This document shows, piece after piece, positions 21,676 through 30,630 of a stretch of DNA of 41,656 bases. How positions within the stretch are numbered: the stretch's first letter is position 1; each line of letters starts with the position of its first letter. The DNA comes from a virus. Both the position numbers and the translations under genes were made by a program. The stretch is from positions 1 through 41,656 of the IMG/VR virus record IMGVR_UViG_3300036900_000064; one strand, written 5' to 3'. Under the pieces are notes generated by a model, which saw only the letters and a program-made list of their open reading frames with translations, was not told where the DNA came from and made no database searches.

Positions 21676-22050
21676 TCAGTGGCGGCGTGATCTGATCACG
21701 CCCGTTCCGCCGCACTGGAAGCAAGAGCCATTCTCGATATGAGAGAACGCGCGGATCTTGCCGGAGCCGTCGCACTTACCGCACTGAAGCGCGGGCATCG
21801 CGCGGGCGGCGGGTGTCAGGCGGCGTTCGCGTGATGCCCGCTCTTCAGCGCGGGCGGCCTCGGTCTTTTTAATGCGCGCCTCGATCAGGCCGGCGTGATG
21901 ATTGATTGTTCCGGTGATGAATTTAACTTCATCCTCGGTTCCGGTAAACGCGGAGAAGTCCCAGCCATGCGCGGTGAGGGCTTTCGTCAGCTCGGCTGCT
22001 TCGATCGCGTGTTTCGCGGCGGCTGTCTCGATCATGGTCTGGATGTTCAT
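21676..22050 (-). CDS. DnaJ-type zinc-finger protein, minus strand
   Basis: The 124-aa protein has a helical N-terminal region (QTMIETAAAKHAIEAAELTK), a charged helix (ARIKKTEAARAEERASRERR) and a C-terminal pair of CxxCxGxG motifs (CGKCDGSGK, CFQCGGTG). It has no J domain. It is the second such protein in the genome and is driven by the second copy of the matched promoter, so both zinc-finger proteins appear co-regulated. An AGGACAAACAG sequence precedes the ATG. Confidence 0.8.
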   Translation of the reverse strand: MNIQTMIETAAAKHAIEAAELTKALTAHGWDFSAFTGTEDEVKFITGTINHHAGLIEARIKKTEAARAEERASRERRLTPAARAMPALQCGKCDGSGKIRAFSHIENGSCFQCGGTGVIRSRRH

Positions 22051-22084
22051 CTGTTTGTCCTGTTCATCTGTTCAACACCCAACC

Positions 22085-22113
22085 TATATGGACCCGTTGC
22101 GTTCATATGTCAA
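22085..22113 (-). promoter_or_regulatory. Sigma70-type promoter, second of the matched pair
   Basis: On the minus strand: TTGACA (22113-22108), 17-bp spacer, CATATA (22090-22085), then GGTTGGGT. It shares the -35, -10, the spacing and the flanking GGT/ATGAAC blocks with the plus-strand promoter at 16928-16956. The transcription start would be near 22078, giving a leader of about 28 nt. Confidence 0.8.
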
Positions 22114-22201
22114 CAGGTATTTTGGGGTCGGACGAAGATAGTTGGCGAAACAGGTAAACCGTGGTGGGCTGACGAAACATCCTTCGACCGGAGGAAGCAC
22201 C

Positions 22202-22372
22202 ATGAGCCTTACCGTTATCCTGATCCTGCTGTTGATCCTGATTCTGGCCGGCGGCGGCTGGGGCCTCGGCACCGGCTACTACGCGGCCAACCCGCACTAT
22301 GGTTATGGCCTCGGCGTTGGCGGCGTGATTATCCTGGTGTTGTTAGTATTGTTACTAACAGGAAGATTATAA
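22202..22372 (+). CDS. DUF3309-like 56-aa double-span membrane protein
   Basis: The start at ATG 22202 follows a strong GGAGGAAGC site; the upstream in-frame region is not coding. Two hydrophobic spans (SLTVILILLLILILAGGG and VGGVIILVLLVLLLTG) flank a Gly/Tyr-rich turn (YYAANPHYGYGLG). This is the layout of DUF3309 membrane proteins of alphaproteobacteria. Its function is unknown. At the head of the late operon it is a candidate holin-type protein. Confidence 0.75.
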   Translation: MSLTVILILLLILILAGGGWGLGTGYYAANPHYGYGLGVGGVIILVLLVLLLTGRL

Positions 22373-22552
22373 TTGAGGAACATCCCGTGCGGCGTCTGTG
22401 AACGCCCGATCGTCTCGCCGCCCGACGTCGAGGTCGCGCTATGCCGCGACTGCGCCCGACACCCCGTGCTCGTCGCCACCTTCCGTGAAGGCCGCGCCAG
22501 GCTTTTCGATCGCGAAGTCGAGGCGCACCACGCGACCGTGACAGTGACGTAA
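22373..22552 (+). CDS. 59-aa zinc-ribbon protein with TTG start
   Basis: TTG directly follows the previous TAA, with AGGAAGA seven bases before it. The product starts with a CxxC knuckle (IPCGVCERP) and a second one (VALCRDCARHP) 15 residues on, i.e. a four-Cys zinc ribbon, then a basic helix and strand. It may bind DNA or the terminase. No ATG exists in this frame; the TTG start is inferred from spacing. Confidence 0.65.
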   Translation: MRNIPCGVCERPIVSPPDVEVALCRDCARHPVLVATFREGRARLFDREVEAHHATVTVT

Positions 22553-22558
22553 TCGTAA

Positions 22559-22620
22559 CGTGGAGCATCGCGTGGAGCGACAGGACTGGCGTGGAGCATT
22601 GCGCGGAGCGACAGGACTGT
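22559..22620 (+). repeat. 31-bp tandem direct repeat upstream of terminase (candidate pac/cos site)
   Basis: Two abutting 31-bp units (22559-22589, 22590-22620) agree at 28 of 31 positions. Each contains GGAGCAT then GGAGCGACAGGACT, so a shorter GTGGAGC motif recurs. Repeats directly before the small-terminase gene are typical packaging-recognition sites. The assignment is by position. Confidence 0.65.
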
Positions 22621-22659
22621 GGTAGCGGGGAACGAGGAACGCACTGTATCAGGAATGAG

Positions 22660-23097
22660 ATGCCCGGCGGTCGCCCCAGCCTCTACACGCCAGAACTCGC
22701 GCAACGCATCTGCGACCGACTCAGTGCGGGCGAACTCGCGATCGAGATTGTGGAAGAGCCCGGAATGCCATCGATCGGGACCATTCACCGATGGCAGGGA
22801 GAGCGTCCGGAGTTTCGTGAACTGTATGTGCGCGCGCGCGAAATGCAAGCGCAGGCCTGTGCTGAACGGGCCGTGATTTCTGGGCGCAGAGCGACAGCCG
22901 AGGACGCTGGCGCGGCTCGCGTTCGTTTCGATGCCGATCGATGGCTGGCCGCTAAACTCGACCCAAAGAACTACGGCGAGCGCGTCGATCACAACATCGC
23001 CGGCGACCTCAACATCCATCGCGTGCTGTCCGAGGCGCCGCTGACCATCGAGGAATGGACGGAAGCGAACGTTATCGAGCCGCCTGATGCCGCTTGA
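22660..23097 (+). CDS. terS: Terminase small subunit
   Basis: The start ATG 22660 has AGGAATGAG just upstream; an in-frame GTG at 22591 lies in the tandem repeat and is rejected. The 145-aa protein begins GGRPSLYTPELAQRICDRL, the N-terminal helix pattern of phage small terminases. It continues with an HTH-like SIGTIHRWQGERPEFRELY and an oligomerisation region. It selects phage DNA for packaging, probably by binding the tandem repeat before the gene. It overlaps the large subunit gene by 11 nt. Confidence 0.88.
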   Translation: MPGGRPSLYTPELAQRICDRLSAGELAIEIVEEPGMPSIGTIHRWQGERPEFRELYVRAREMQAQACAERAVISGRRATAEDAGAARVRFDADRWLAAKLDPKNYGERVDHNIAGDLNIHRVLSEAPLTIEEWTEANVIEPPDAA

Positions 23098-24547
23098 TGG
23101 CACGACCGCTCCCGCTCGCGTCGTCTGGGCGCCGCAACCGGGGCAGCAACACAAACTTGTCACCTGCCCCTACATGGAGATCCTGTTCGGCGGCGCGCGT
23201 GGCGGCGGCAAGACCGATGGCGTGCTCGGCAAGTGGGCGGTGAAAGCGCAACGTTACGGCGTCGGCTTCAATGGCGTTTTCTTTAGGCACGAGATGCCGC
23301 AGGCGGACGATCTCATAGAGCGCGCGAAAGAGATATACATTCCGCTCGGCGCCGAGTGGCGTGAGCAGCCGCGCCAGTTTCGTATGCCAGGCGGCGGCCG
23401 CGTGCGCTTTCGCCCGTTGGAGAATGTTGTTGACGCATCGAAATACCAGGGCCAGAACCTGACGGATTGCGCGGTCGAGGAAGCGGGCAATTTCGCCGAT
23501 CCGAAGCCGATCGACATGCTGTTCGGCGCGCTGCGTTCGAAGGGTGGCGTGCCCGTTCAGTTGATCCTGACAGCCAACCCCGGCGGCGTCGGCCAGCAAT
23601 GGATCAAACACCGCTACATCGATCCGGCGCCACGCGGCATGACGCCGCTGGTCCGAAAGCTGCCGAACGGCGCGGAACATCGTTACATATACATACCGTC
23701 CCGCATTCAGGACAACCGCATCCTGCTCGCGAACGATCCGACCTACATAAACCGGCTGCATCTCGTGGGTTCGCCGGAACTGGTGCGCGCGTGGCTGGAG
23801 GGCGACTGGAATGTCATCGCCGGCGCGTTCTTTCCCGAGTTTTCCGCTGTCCGCCATATCATGGCGCCTCGATCCCTGCCGGAGCACTGGGCACGGTTCC
23901 GCAGTTTCGACTGGGGCAGCGCGCGGCCGTTCGCCTGCCACTGGTGGGCGGTCAGCGACGGATCAGTCCCGGATATCGCGCGTGGCTGCCTCGTCTGTTA
24001 TCGCGAGTGGTACGGGATGAAGCCGGGCGAGCCGAACGTCGGCTTGCGCATGACCGCTGAACAAGTGGCCGAGGGCATTCGCGATCGTGAACGCGACGAC
24101 CCAAAGCCAGCCAATGGCATGATGGTGGGCGTCGCTGATCCGGCGATCTTCGCCGAGGATGGTGGTCCCTCGATCGCGGCACGCATGACGCAGGCGGCCC
24201 GCGTGGTGTTCCGTCCCGCAGACAACAAGCGCGTGCCAAAGCGTGGCGCGATGGGTGGCTGGGATCAGTTGCGCTCGCGCCTGGTTGGCGACGCGAACGG
24301 CAAGCCGATGGTGGTGTTCTTTTCGACCGCGATCCATGCCATCCGCACGCTGCCGACGTTGCAACACGACGCGAACCGCGCGGAAGATGTAGACACGGAC
24401 AGCGAAGATCATTGTGCGGATGAAATCCGTTACGCTTGCATGAGTCGTCCTTTTGTCCGGGATATGGAACGACAGAAGCCCTGCGACAGTTGGGACGCCG
24501 CGTTCAACCGCGACGCGGAAGAACTGCGTGACTGGAGGGTGGCATAA
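23087..24547 (+). CDS. terL: Terminase large subunit (ATPase-nuclease)
   Basis: The 486-aa protein has Walker A GGARGGGKT (35-43), Walker B CAVEEA (128-133) and coupling motif LTANPGG in the ATPase domain. The RNase H-like nuclease has RSFDWGSARPF, VGVADPAIF and DHCADEIRYACM as the three acidic motifs. It powers DNA translocation through the portal and cuts the concatemer. Length and motifs are complete. Confidence 0.96.
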   Translation: MPLDGTTAPARVVWAPQPGQQHKLVTCPYMEILFGGARGGGKTDGVLGKWAVKAQRYGVGFNGVFFRHEMPQADDLIERAKEIYIPLGAEWREQPRQFRMPGGGRVRFRPLENVVDASKYQGQNLTDCAVEEAGNFADPKPIDMLFGALRSKGGVPVQLILTANPGGVGQQWIKHRYIDPAPRGMTPLVRKLPNGAEHRYIYIPSRIQDNRILLANDPTYINRLHLVGSPELVRAWLEGDWNVIAGAFFPEFSAVRHIMAPRSLPEHWARFRSFDWGSARPFACHWWAVSDGSVPDIARGCLVCYREWYGMKPGEPNVGLRMTAEQVAEGIRDRERDDPKPANGMMVGVADPAIFAEDGGPSIAARMTQAARVVFRPADNKRVPKRGAMGGWDQLRSRLVGDANGKPMVVFFSTAIHAIRTLPTLQHDANRAEDVDTDSEDHCADEIRYACMSRPFVRDMERQKPCDSWDAAFNRDAEELRDWRVA

Positions 24548-24762
24548 TGACCGATTACCGAGCACTCAGCGGCGCGGCGTTCCAACGCGAAGTCGGCACC
24601 GATCCGGACAAGTGGGCCGACGCGTTCGCGCAACGGGCCTTGGCGATGAGCGAATTAATTAGCGACGGCCTGCGTGATGAACTCGCGGAGTGGTTCGCCG
24701 ACGCCATGGAGGCCGCGCGTAAGGGGTCGATACGCGAAGTGATCGAAGGAGACACCGCATGA
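24547..24762 (+). CDS. Hypothetical 71-aa helical protein
   Basis: ATG shares one base with the terminase TAA (TAATG) and the stop overlaps the next ATG. The protein is acidic and helical (AFAQRALAMSELISDGLRDE, LAEWFADAMEAARKGS). No family is recognised; the place between terminase and exported proteins is not informative. Confidence 0.75.
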   Translation: MTDYRALSGAAFQREVGTDPDKWADAFAQRALAMSELISDGLRDELAEWFADAMEAARKGSIREVIEGDTA

Positions 24763-25097
24763 CCACGACCCGCCGCCTCTTAATCCTCGCCGGCTTGCTG
24801 CTGCCCACGGCAGCGCGCGCACAGGCCCTCACCTACGCCGACCGCTCCGGCACCATCACCGCCGGCGGCACCGCCCAGGTGGTCCTGCCGGCATGGCCCG
24901 GCCGACATGGCTGCATGATCCAGAACCAGTCCGCGGGCAGCCTGTGGGTGTCGGAGACGGCGTCGCCGGTTCAGGGACCGCCCGCGATCCTGATTCCGAC
25001 CGGTCAGCAGTTTTTGTGCATGAGCCCGGCGTCCAGCCAGGCTTACTCAATCATAGGCGCGACCACGGCGCAGGCGTTCGCGGCGCGCGAGTGGTAA
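24759..25097 (+). CDS. Exported 112-aa protein
   Basis: Residues 1-23 are a signal peptide with twin Arg (MTTTRRLLILAGLLLPTAAR, then AQA as cleavage site). The rest is a small beta-sandwich-like domain: SGTITAGGTAQVVLPAWPG, GCMIQNQSAGSLWVSE, and a C-terminal strand. The fold pattern resembles short decoration domains found with phage fibre genes. A signal peptide on a gene within the late operon is unusual. It overlaps the next, also signal-bearing, gene by 7 nt. Confidence 0.75.
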   Translation: MTTTRRLLILAGLLLPTAARAQALTYADRSGTITAGGTAQVVLPAWPGRHGCMIQNQSAGSLWVSETASPVQGPPAILIPTGQQFLCMSPASSQAYSIIGATTAQAFAAREW

Positions 25098-26143
25098 TCA
25101 CACGACGCTCACTGTTGCTGGCCGGGGCCGCGTTTCCCGCGACGGCGTATGGCCAGTGCGTAACCGACTCGCCCGCCGTGGATGCGTGCCGTGGTGGGGT
25201 GCGGATCGCTCGTCCGGCCGGTGCGACGCTCGACCTCAGTTTCATGACACCCGGCACGCTCGATCCGCGCATCACGTTTACGCGCGCCTCGACGGGCACG
25301 TATTTCGATTCAGCCGGAACGATGCAGACGGCGGCGATCAACGCGCCGCGCTGGGATTACGCGGGCGGTGCTTTGAATGGTCTGCTGATCGAAACAGGCA
25401 GGACGAACCTTCTTTTGAACAGCGCGACGCTTGGCACGCAGGGCGCGACGGCCACCGCCGTGGCGCACACGTTGTCGTTTTACGGCACCGGAACGATCAA
25501 CTACAGCGGCGCGGCGAGCGGTTCATTGGTGGGGACGGGCGGCGGGCAACGGGTGTCCGTCACATTCACCCCGTCGGCCGGGACGTTGACCTGCGCGGTG
25601 ACGGGTTCCGTTCTGAACGCGCAACTAGAGGCCGGGACTTACGCATCGTCTTATATTCCGACGACGTCCGCGACTGTCGCGCGGTCGCCCGATGTTTGCT
25701 CGATGGCGGACGCGACGTGGTTCACGCCCCCCGGCGGGTCGTGGTTCTGCGAGTTCATTCCGGTCAATCCAACTCCCGCCGCGAGCACGCGCGTGGTGGC
25801 GCCTAAAGGTGGGACGGGGACAACGCCGATATTCGTCAACGCTTCGAAATTGGTCGGGCAGTCCGATGGCGCGTCCGTTTTGACCGCGAACGCTCTTGTC
25901 ACGGGCGCCGTGACGAAAGCCACGACGACGTGGGCGGCGGGACAGGCGAAAGCGTGTCTGAACGGTGGTGCGGTGGCGTTGTCGGCATCGTTGGTCACCG
26001 GCTACGCCACCATCGCGGCCCAGGGCACATATTTCATGGGCGCGTTCACCGTACCAGCAGATAGCACGCCTGGGTGGCTGCGTCGTGCCGCTTACTGGCC
26101 GCGCGTGTTGTCAGATGCCGAAATGCAAGGTGTGACGGCGTGA
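25091..26143 (+). CDS. Fibre/spike-type protein with Tat-like signal peptide
   Basis: I choose GTG 25091, giving a 350-aa protein that begins VITRRSLLLAGAAFPATAYG, a twin-arginine signal pattern; the frame upstream to 24893 is shadow. Residues about 50-110 hold the segment PRITFTRASTGTYFDSAG, then GLLIETGRTNLLLNS, which I know from many phage fibre proteins. The C-terminal part is LamG/concanavalin-like and ends YWPRVLSDAEMQG. It probably binds a host-surface glycan. Overlaps the tailspike start by GTGA. Confidence 0.75.
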   Translation: MVITRRSLLLAGAAFPATAYGQCVTDSPAVDACRGGVRIARPAGATLDLSFMTPGTLDPRITFTRASTGTYFDSAGTMQTAAINAPRWDYAGGALNGLLIETGRTNLLLNSATLGTQGATATAVAHTLSFYGTGTINYSGAASGSLVGTGGGQRVSVTFTPSAGTLTCAVTGSVLNAQLEAGTYASSYIPTTSATVARSPDVCSMADATWFTPPGGSWFCEFIPVNPTPAASTRVVAPKGGTGTTPIFVNASKLVGQSDGASVLTANALVTGAVTKATTTWAAGQAKACLNGGAVALSASLVTGYATIAAQGTYFMGAFTVPADSTPGWLRRAAYWPRVLSDAEMQGVTA

Positions 26144-28284
26144 GCGCGATGATCCCGCAATACCCGTGGAGCGAGGGAGATCCGCTGTTCGCTTCCGCCT
26201 TGAACGTCGCCATCGCCAACGCGGGCGCCAATGGCGGCGTGAATGTCATCGACCATGGCGCCGACCCAACGGGTGTCGCGGACAGCGCACCGGCTATCAA
26301 CGCGGCACTGGCGACGGGTGAAGCGGTCTGGGTGCCGACAGGCAAATACCGGCTGTTGTCCGGGGTATCGCTCGGCGCGGCGCAGATGCTTTACGGCGAC
26401 GGCGTTGGCACGGTCTTGCAGTTCGACAGTGATTTCGATCCCGCCGCACCAGGGATGATCATCATCACCGTGCCGGGAAACCCCATCACGCAGGCGCACC
26501 GGCACGCCACGGTGCGCGATCTGTTGCTGGATTTCACGGCCCCGGCCGAGACGATCACGACCGCGACGGCAGCGGCGGCGGTCGGCGATCTGACGATCAC
26601 CGTGGCCAGTCCGGCGAACATTCGCGTGGGCTTCTACGCGGCGAACGCCACGAACACCGGTTCCATCCAGCGGAATTTCACCAACGCACTCGGAACCAAG
26701 GTCGTCTCGGTCGTCGGCAACGTGGTCACGCTGGACACGCCCGTCCGCGCGCCGGGGGTGTCGAGTGGCGATCAAATCCAGTTCGCGCCATCGCGTGAGC
26801 AATATATGCCGCTCGGGAGCGCATCCAATTTAGCGGGCGGCACCGGAACGCAATATCCGTGGGCGGTTTATAACAACGGGGCGAACGGGTTCACGATCAA
26901 CAATCTGTTCGTTCGCGGCGCGTGGAACGGCATCTATCAACGTGGCGACGCGTTCGACTTTCGTCACATCTGCGTGGGCGCGATCAACGTCGGGCTCGAC
27001 GTGGATCAATGCTATAGCTTTCCTTCCCTCATCAATTATCGTTTCTTCAACTGGGGTCTGGAAGGTCACAGCGCGGGTATCGGATCCTACTACGACGGGA
27101 CAACCATCGCCGCCAACCTCGGCGAATGCGACGGCCTGTCATGCGTCGGCTTCCAAACATGGCAGGGCATCCTGAACCTCACACCGACGTGGACCTGGGG
27201 CTCGATCGTCAACCTCATGCTGGACGGTGACCGTTCGTTGTTGAACGTGCGGTCAGGCCCCGGCTTCCTGATGGTCAACAACTGCTATTCGACCAAGACA
27301 GGCGCGACCCTCGGTGTTCCGTTCACCATCGACACCGGCGGGACGGTGCGGTTTGGTAACCTTCATACAACCAACGGCACCGCCAACTCGACCATGCAGG
27401 TGCAGCGTGGTTTCGTGCATATTAATTCCGGCAACAGCTTCAATGGCATCACCACTCCAGGCATGCCCGCGTTCAACGTGACCGGTGGCCGCCTGTTCGT
27501 CGGCGGCGGTATGCGTTTCGCCGCCGCCGCCACGATAAACGGTATCAACTTCGCGAACTCCGGGACGGGTGTGTTGCAGGTGCAGAACGTCTCGTTCGAC
27601 ACCCCGGCGGGCGGCGGTGTCGGGTTCCAGATCACCGACAATATCGCCAACAGCGTGCGCGACATCGTGTGGAACGGCTGGACCATCACGGGCATCCCCG
27701 CTGAACCGCTTGGCCGGTATGAAACGCCGCAAACAAATTACGTTAAGCAAATGAACATCACGGGTGGGACGTTCAACCTTGGCAATCCGAACCTCGCGAC
27801 CTCCCCGGAGTTCAACCTGTTCGCGGCGGCGGGCGTCTCACGGCGCATTCAGTTTTCCACCGGAGCGGCGGGTGGCGTGGGGCGGCGCTGGTCGATGGGG
27901 GCCAATTCCACGGCGGAAGGCGGGGCTAATGCCGGGTCGGACTGGTTTTGCAACGCCTGGGCCGACGATGGCACCACACTCCTTTCCGCGCCGATCAGCA
28001 TAAAACGCAGCACTGGCCTCGTGACGATGCCAACCGGTGTCGCGATCAGCGGTGGCCTCTCGACCATCGACAGCGCCAACATCGGGCTGACCGCGCCGGG
28101 TCAGGTTGTCGGCACGGTCATTCGCGCCAACTCGCCGACCGGGCCGACGTTCACGGGGGGCGCGGGCGCGCCGTCGTCCACGCAACCGGTCGGTTCGATT
28201 TATAGCAATGTCTCGGGCGCGGTTGGCGCGCGGCTTTATGTCAGCGCGGGCGCGGGCTCATGGAACGCGGTAGCGGGAGTATGA
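26140..28284 (+). CDS. Tailspike 1, pectate-lyase-type beta-helix protein
   Basis: GTG 26140 overlaps the previous TGA and follows AAGGTG; ATG 26149 is an alternative. The 714-aa protein starts with the N-terminal segment NVIDHGADPTGVADSAPAIN, the usual entry of pectate-lyase-3-like parallel beta-helices. Repeated N/G/V-rich coils follow to about 500. The C-terminus (STQPVGSIYSNVSG, LYVSAGAGSWNAVAGV) looks like a trimerisation/attachment tip. It would bind or cut host polysaccharide. It has no signal peptide. Confidence 0.8.
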   Translation: MSAMIPQYPWSEGDPLFASALNVAIANAGANGGVNVIDHGADPTGVADSAPAINAALATGEAVWVPTGKYRLLSGVSLGAAQMLYGDGVGTVLQFDSDFDPAAPGMIIITVPGNPITQAHRHATVRDLLLDFTAPAETITTATAAAAVGDLTITVASPANIRVGFYAANATNTGSIQRNFTNALGTKVVSVVGNVVTLDTPVRAPGVSSGDQIQFAPSREQYMPLGSASNLAGGTGTQYPWAVYNNGANGFTINNLFVRGAWNGIYQRGDAFDFRHICVGAINVGLDVDQCYSFPSLINYRFFNWGLEGHSAGIGSYYDGTTIAANLGECDGLSCVGFQTWQGILNLTPTWTWGSIVNLMLDGDRSLLNVRSGPGFLMVNNCYSTKTGATLGVPFTIDTGGTVRFGNLHTTNGTANSTMQVQRGFVHINSGNSFNGITTPGMPAFNVTGGRLFVGGGMRFAAAATINGINFANSGTGVLQVQNVSFDTPAGGGVGFQITDNIANSVRDIVWNGWTITGIPAEPLGRYETPQTNYVKQMNITGGTFNLGNPNLATSPEFNLFAAAGVSRRIQFSTGAAGGVGRRWSMGANSTAEGGANAGSDWFCNAWADDGTTLLSAPISIKRSTGLVTMPTGVAISGGLSTIDSANIGLTAPGQVVGTVIRANSPTGPTFTGGAGAPSSTQPVGSIYSNVSGAVGARLYVSAGAGSWNAVAGV

Positions 28285-28288
28285 ACAC

Positions 28289-28513
28289 ATGAGCGGCTTC
28301 AACAACGATCTGCCGATCCCCGTCAGCCTGTCCCGCCAGCAGTGGGAGCACGCACTGACGATGATCGCGAAACAACCTTTCGAACAGGTCGCCCCGCTCA
28401 TCGGCGAGATCCAACGCCAGTGCCAGATGTTCGACATGCGGCAACGCGCGACCCAGCAGCAGCCGCGTCTCGTGCCTGAGGACTACGGGCCGGTTGATCG
28501 AGCGGCGGAATGA
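28289..28513 (+). CDS. Hypothetical 74-aa protein before the portal gene
   Basis: ATG has a GGGAG site upstream; its stop overlaps the portal ATG (ATGA). The protein has a helix WEHALTMIAKQPFEQVAPLI and a Gln/Arg-rich C-terminal helix (EIQRQCQMFDMRQRATQQQ). This resembles small genes placed immediately before P22-type portals. No function is known. Confidence 0.75.
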   Translation: MSGFNNDLPIPVSLSRQQWEHALTMIAKQPFEQVAPLIGEIQRQCQMFDMRQRATQQQPRLVPEDYGPVDRAAE

Positions 28514-30630
28514 GCCAGTCCCTCTACCCCGACCCGCCGACCGACCCAGAGGCCGCCGAGGCGTCGCGCCCGAAAGGCGGCCCCGGCATCGCGGGCGATC
28601 GTTACCCGCGCGATCTGGACGACCTGCACGCGCGGCAGGTCCAGTGGTTCGAGGACAGCGAAACGACGACCGCCGATGGGCGCCGCCTGTCGCAACGCGA
28701 TCGCGACTACAAGGATGGATACCAGTGGAGTTCAGCGGAAAAGGAAGCACTGAAGGCGCGCGGCCAGCCGGAAATAACCATCAACAAGATCATCGGTAAA
28801 GTTGAGCTGATGTGCGGTCTTGAGCGCAAGTCGAGGACCGATCCCAAGGCATTCGCCCGCAATCCAACCGACGAGGACAAGGCCAACGCCGCGACGCAGG
28901 GGCTTCGTTACATTTCCGACGACAACAACTTTCCCCTGATCCGATCGGACGTTTATGAAAGCCTGATGGTCGAGGGCGCGGGCGGCGCCGACCTGGCGCT
29001 GGAGGACGACGGTCAGGGTGGCGCGGACATCACGATCACCCATGTGCCGTTCGATCGCCTGTTCTGGGACCCGCACTCGCGCCGCCTGGACTTTAGCGAC
29101 GCGCGCTATAAAGGCATCGTCATCTGGATGGATCGCGATCAGGCATACGAAACGTGGCCCGGCGCGGAAGACCTGATTTCCGATACGTTCGCGACGCAAA
29201 CCGGATCTTATTCCGACCGGCCGCACGATATCGTCTGGTGCGACAGCAAGCGCGAGCGTGTCCGTATCGTGCAGATGCACTGGCAAGAGAAGAACGAATG
29301 GTGGGTCTCCACCTTGACCCGCGTCGGTTTCCTGGCTGAACCGATGAAGTCGCCCTTTCTGAACGGCAGGGCTCGATCGACGTCCGGCCTCATCATGGCG
29401 TCCGCGCACGTCGATCGTGAGAATAACCGTTACGGCATGGTCCGTAACCTGATTTCCGTGCAAGACGAAATCAACAAACGGCGCAGCAAGGCGCTGCACC
29501 TTCTGAGCGTGAGGCAGGTCATCGCGGAAGATGGCGCGGTCGCGGATCAGGACCATGCGCGGCGCGAGGTGGCGAAGCCGGACGGATATATTTCCGTCAA
29601 TCCCGGCATGAAGTTCGAGATACAGGAGGGCGGCGAACTCGCCCAGGGCCAGTTCAAATTGCTGGAACACGCGACGGCGGAAATGCAGGCGTCCGGGCCC
29701 AACGCGGCGATGAGCGGCACCGACCCGCGGGAGTTATCGGGCCGGGCTATTCTCGCGCAACAGGCGGGCGGCGCGGCGACCCACGAGCCGATCGCGGATA
29801 CGCTGCGGATTTGGAGCAGGACGGTCTACGAGGTCGCCTGGATGGCCGCGCGCCAGTATTGGACGGCCGGCCGCTTCGTGCATGTAACGGACGATCTTGG
29901 CTCGACGAAATACGTCGGCATCAACCAGCCGGTGCGCCTGATGGACGAACTGGCGGCGATGCCGGAGCAGCAGCGCGCCACCGCCATGCAACAGATGCAG
30001 ATCGTGCCGGGCGACCCGCGCCTTCAACAGGTGATACGGATCGACAACGATATCACGGACATGGACATCGACATCACGATCGAGGAAGGAATTGACGTTC
30101 CAAGCATTCAGGCGGAACAGTTCCAGGTTCTCATCCAGCTCGCGGGCACGCAGCCGGGGCTGATCCCGCCGGAGATCCTGATCGCGGCCAGCAACCTGCG
30201 GAACAAGGACGAGTTGCTCGAGATGCTGAAAGAACATCAGCAGGCGGCGGCGCAAAAGCAGCAGGTCATGGAGAAGATGGCGACGGACAAGTTCCAGGCG
30301 GACACCGCGGCGACGCGGGCCAAGGCGGCGGCCGACTTCGCGCTGGCCAAGGAGCGCCAGCACGCGACGGTGCATCACATCGCCAACACGCATGTCATGC
30401 ACAACGAAATGATGGCGCCGCCCGACCCGCCGAGCGATCCCGGAACCGTGGTCCCGCCGGAGGTTCAGGCGGCGATGGACGGCGCGAACCTGAGGGGCTT
30501 GCACGCCAAGGCGGCGGTCGATGAGGCCAGGGCGGGCGATCTGCGGCAGAGCGCGGTGCAGCGTGTTGGGGATATGCTGATAGCGAGACACAACGCGCTG
30601 GCGCCGCCGGAACAACCGGGGACAGCATGA
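28510..30630 (+). CDS. P22-type portal protein
   Basis: The 706-aa protein fits the P22 portal size (725 aa). Sequence points: WSSAEKEALKARGQPEITIN, the NKIIGKVELMCGLERKSR segment, HVPFDRLFWDPHSRRLD, and the C-terminal helical barrel (QAAAQKQQVMEKMATDKFQA) rich in Gln/Ala. The portal is the dodecameric vertex ring through which DNA is packaged and ejected. The scaffold gene follows with an ATGA overlap, as in P22. Confidence 0.93.
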   Translation: MSQSLYPDPPTDPEAAEASRPKGGPGIAGDRYPRDLDDLHARQVQWFEDSETTTADGRRLSQRDRDYKDGYQWSSAEKEALKARGQPEITINKIIGKVELMCGLERKSRTDPKAFARNPTDEDKANAATQGLRYISDDNNFPLIRSDVYESLMVEGAGGADLALEDDGQGGADITITHVPFDRLFWDPHSRRLDFSDARYKGIVIWMDRDQAYETWPGAEDLISDTFATQTGSYSDRPHDIVWCDSKRERVRIVQMHWQEKNEWWVSTLTRVGFLAEPMKSPFLNGRARSTSGLIMASAHVDRENNRYGMVRNLISVQDEINKRRSKALHLLSVRQVIAEDGAVADQDHARREVAKPDGYISVNPGMKFEIQEGGELAQGQFKLLEHATAEMQASGPNAAMSGTDPRELSGRAILAQQAGGAATHEPIADTLRIWSRTVYEVAWMAARQYWTAGRFVHVTDDLGSTKYVGINQPVRLMDELAAMPEQQRATAMQQMQIVPGDPRLQQVIRIDNDITDMDIDITIEEGIDVPSIQAEQFQVLIQLAGTQPGLIPPEILIAASNLRNKDELLEMLKEHQQAAAQKQQVMEKMATDKFQADTAATRAKAAADFALAKERQHATVHHIANTHVMHNEMMAPPDPPSDPGTVVPPEVQAAMDGANLRGLHAKAAVDEARAGDLRQSAVQRVGDMLIARHNALAPPEQPGTA

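Noticed and set aside
22591-22659. Extended start of the small terminase at GTG 22591
   Set aside because: The extension is read through the 31-bp tandem repeat and is not protein-like; ATG 22660 has a good ribosome-binding site and begins with the family's N-terminal pattern.
24893-25090. Upstream 66 codons of the fibre-type gene
   Set aside because: This part overlaps the 112-aa exported protein in another frame and would bury the signal peptide; it is shadow.
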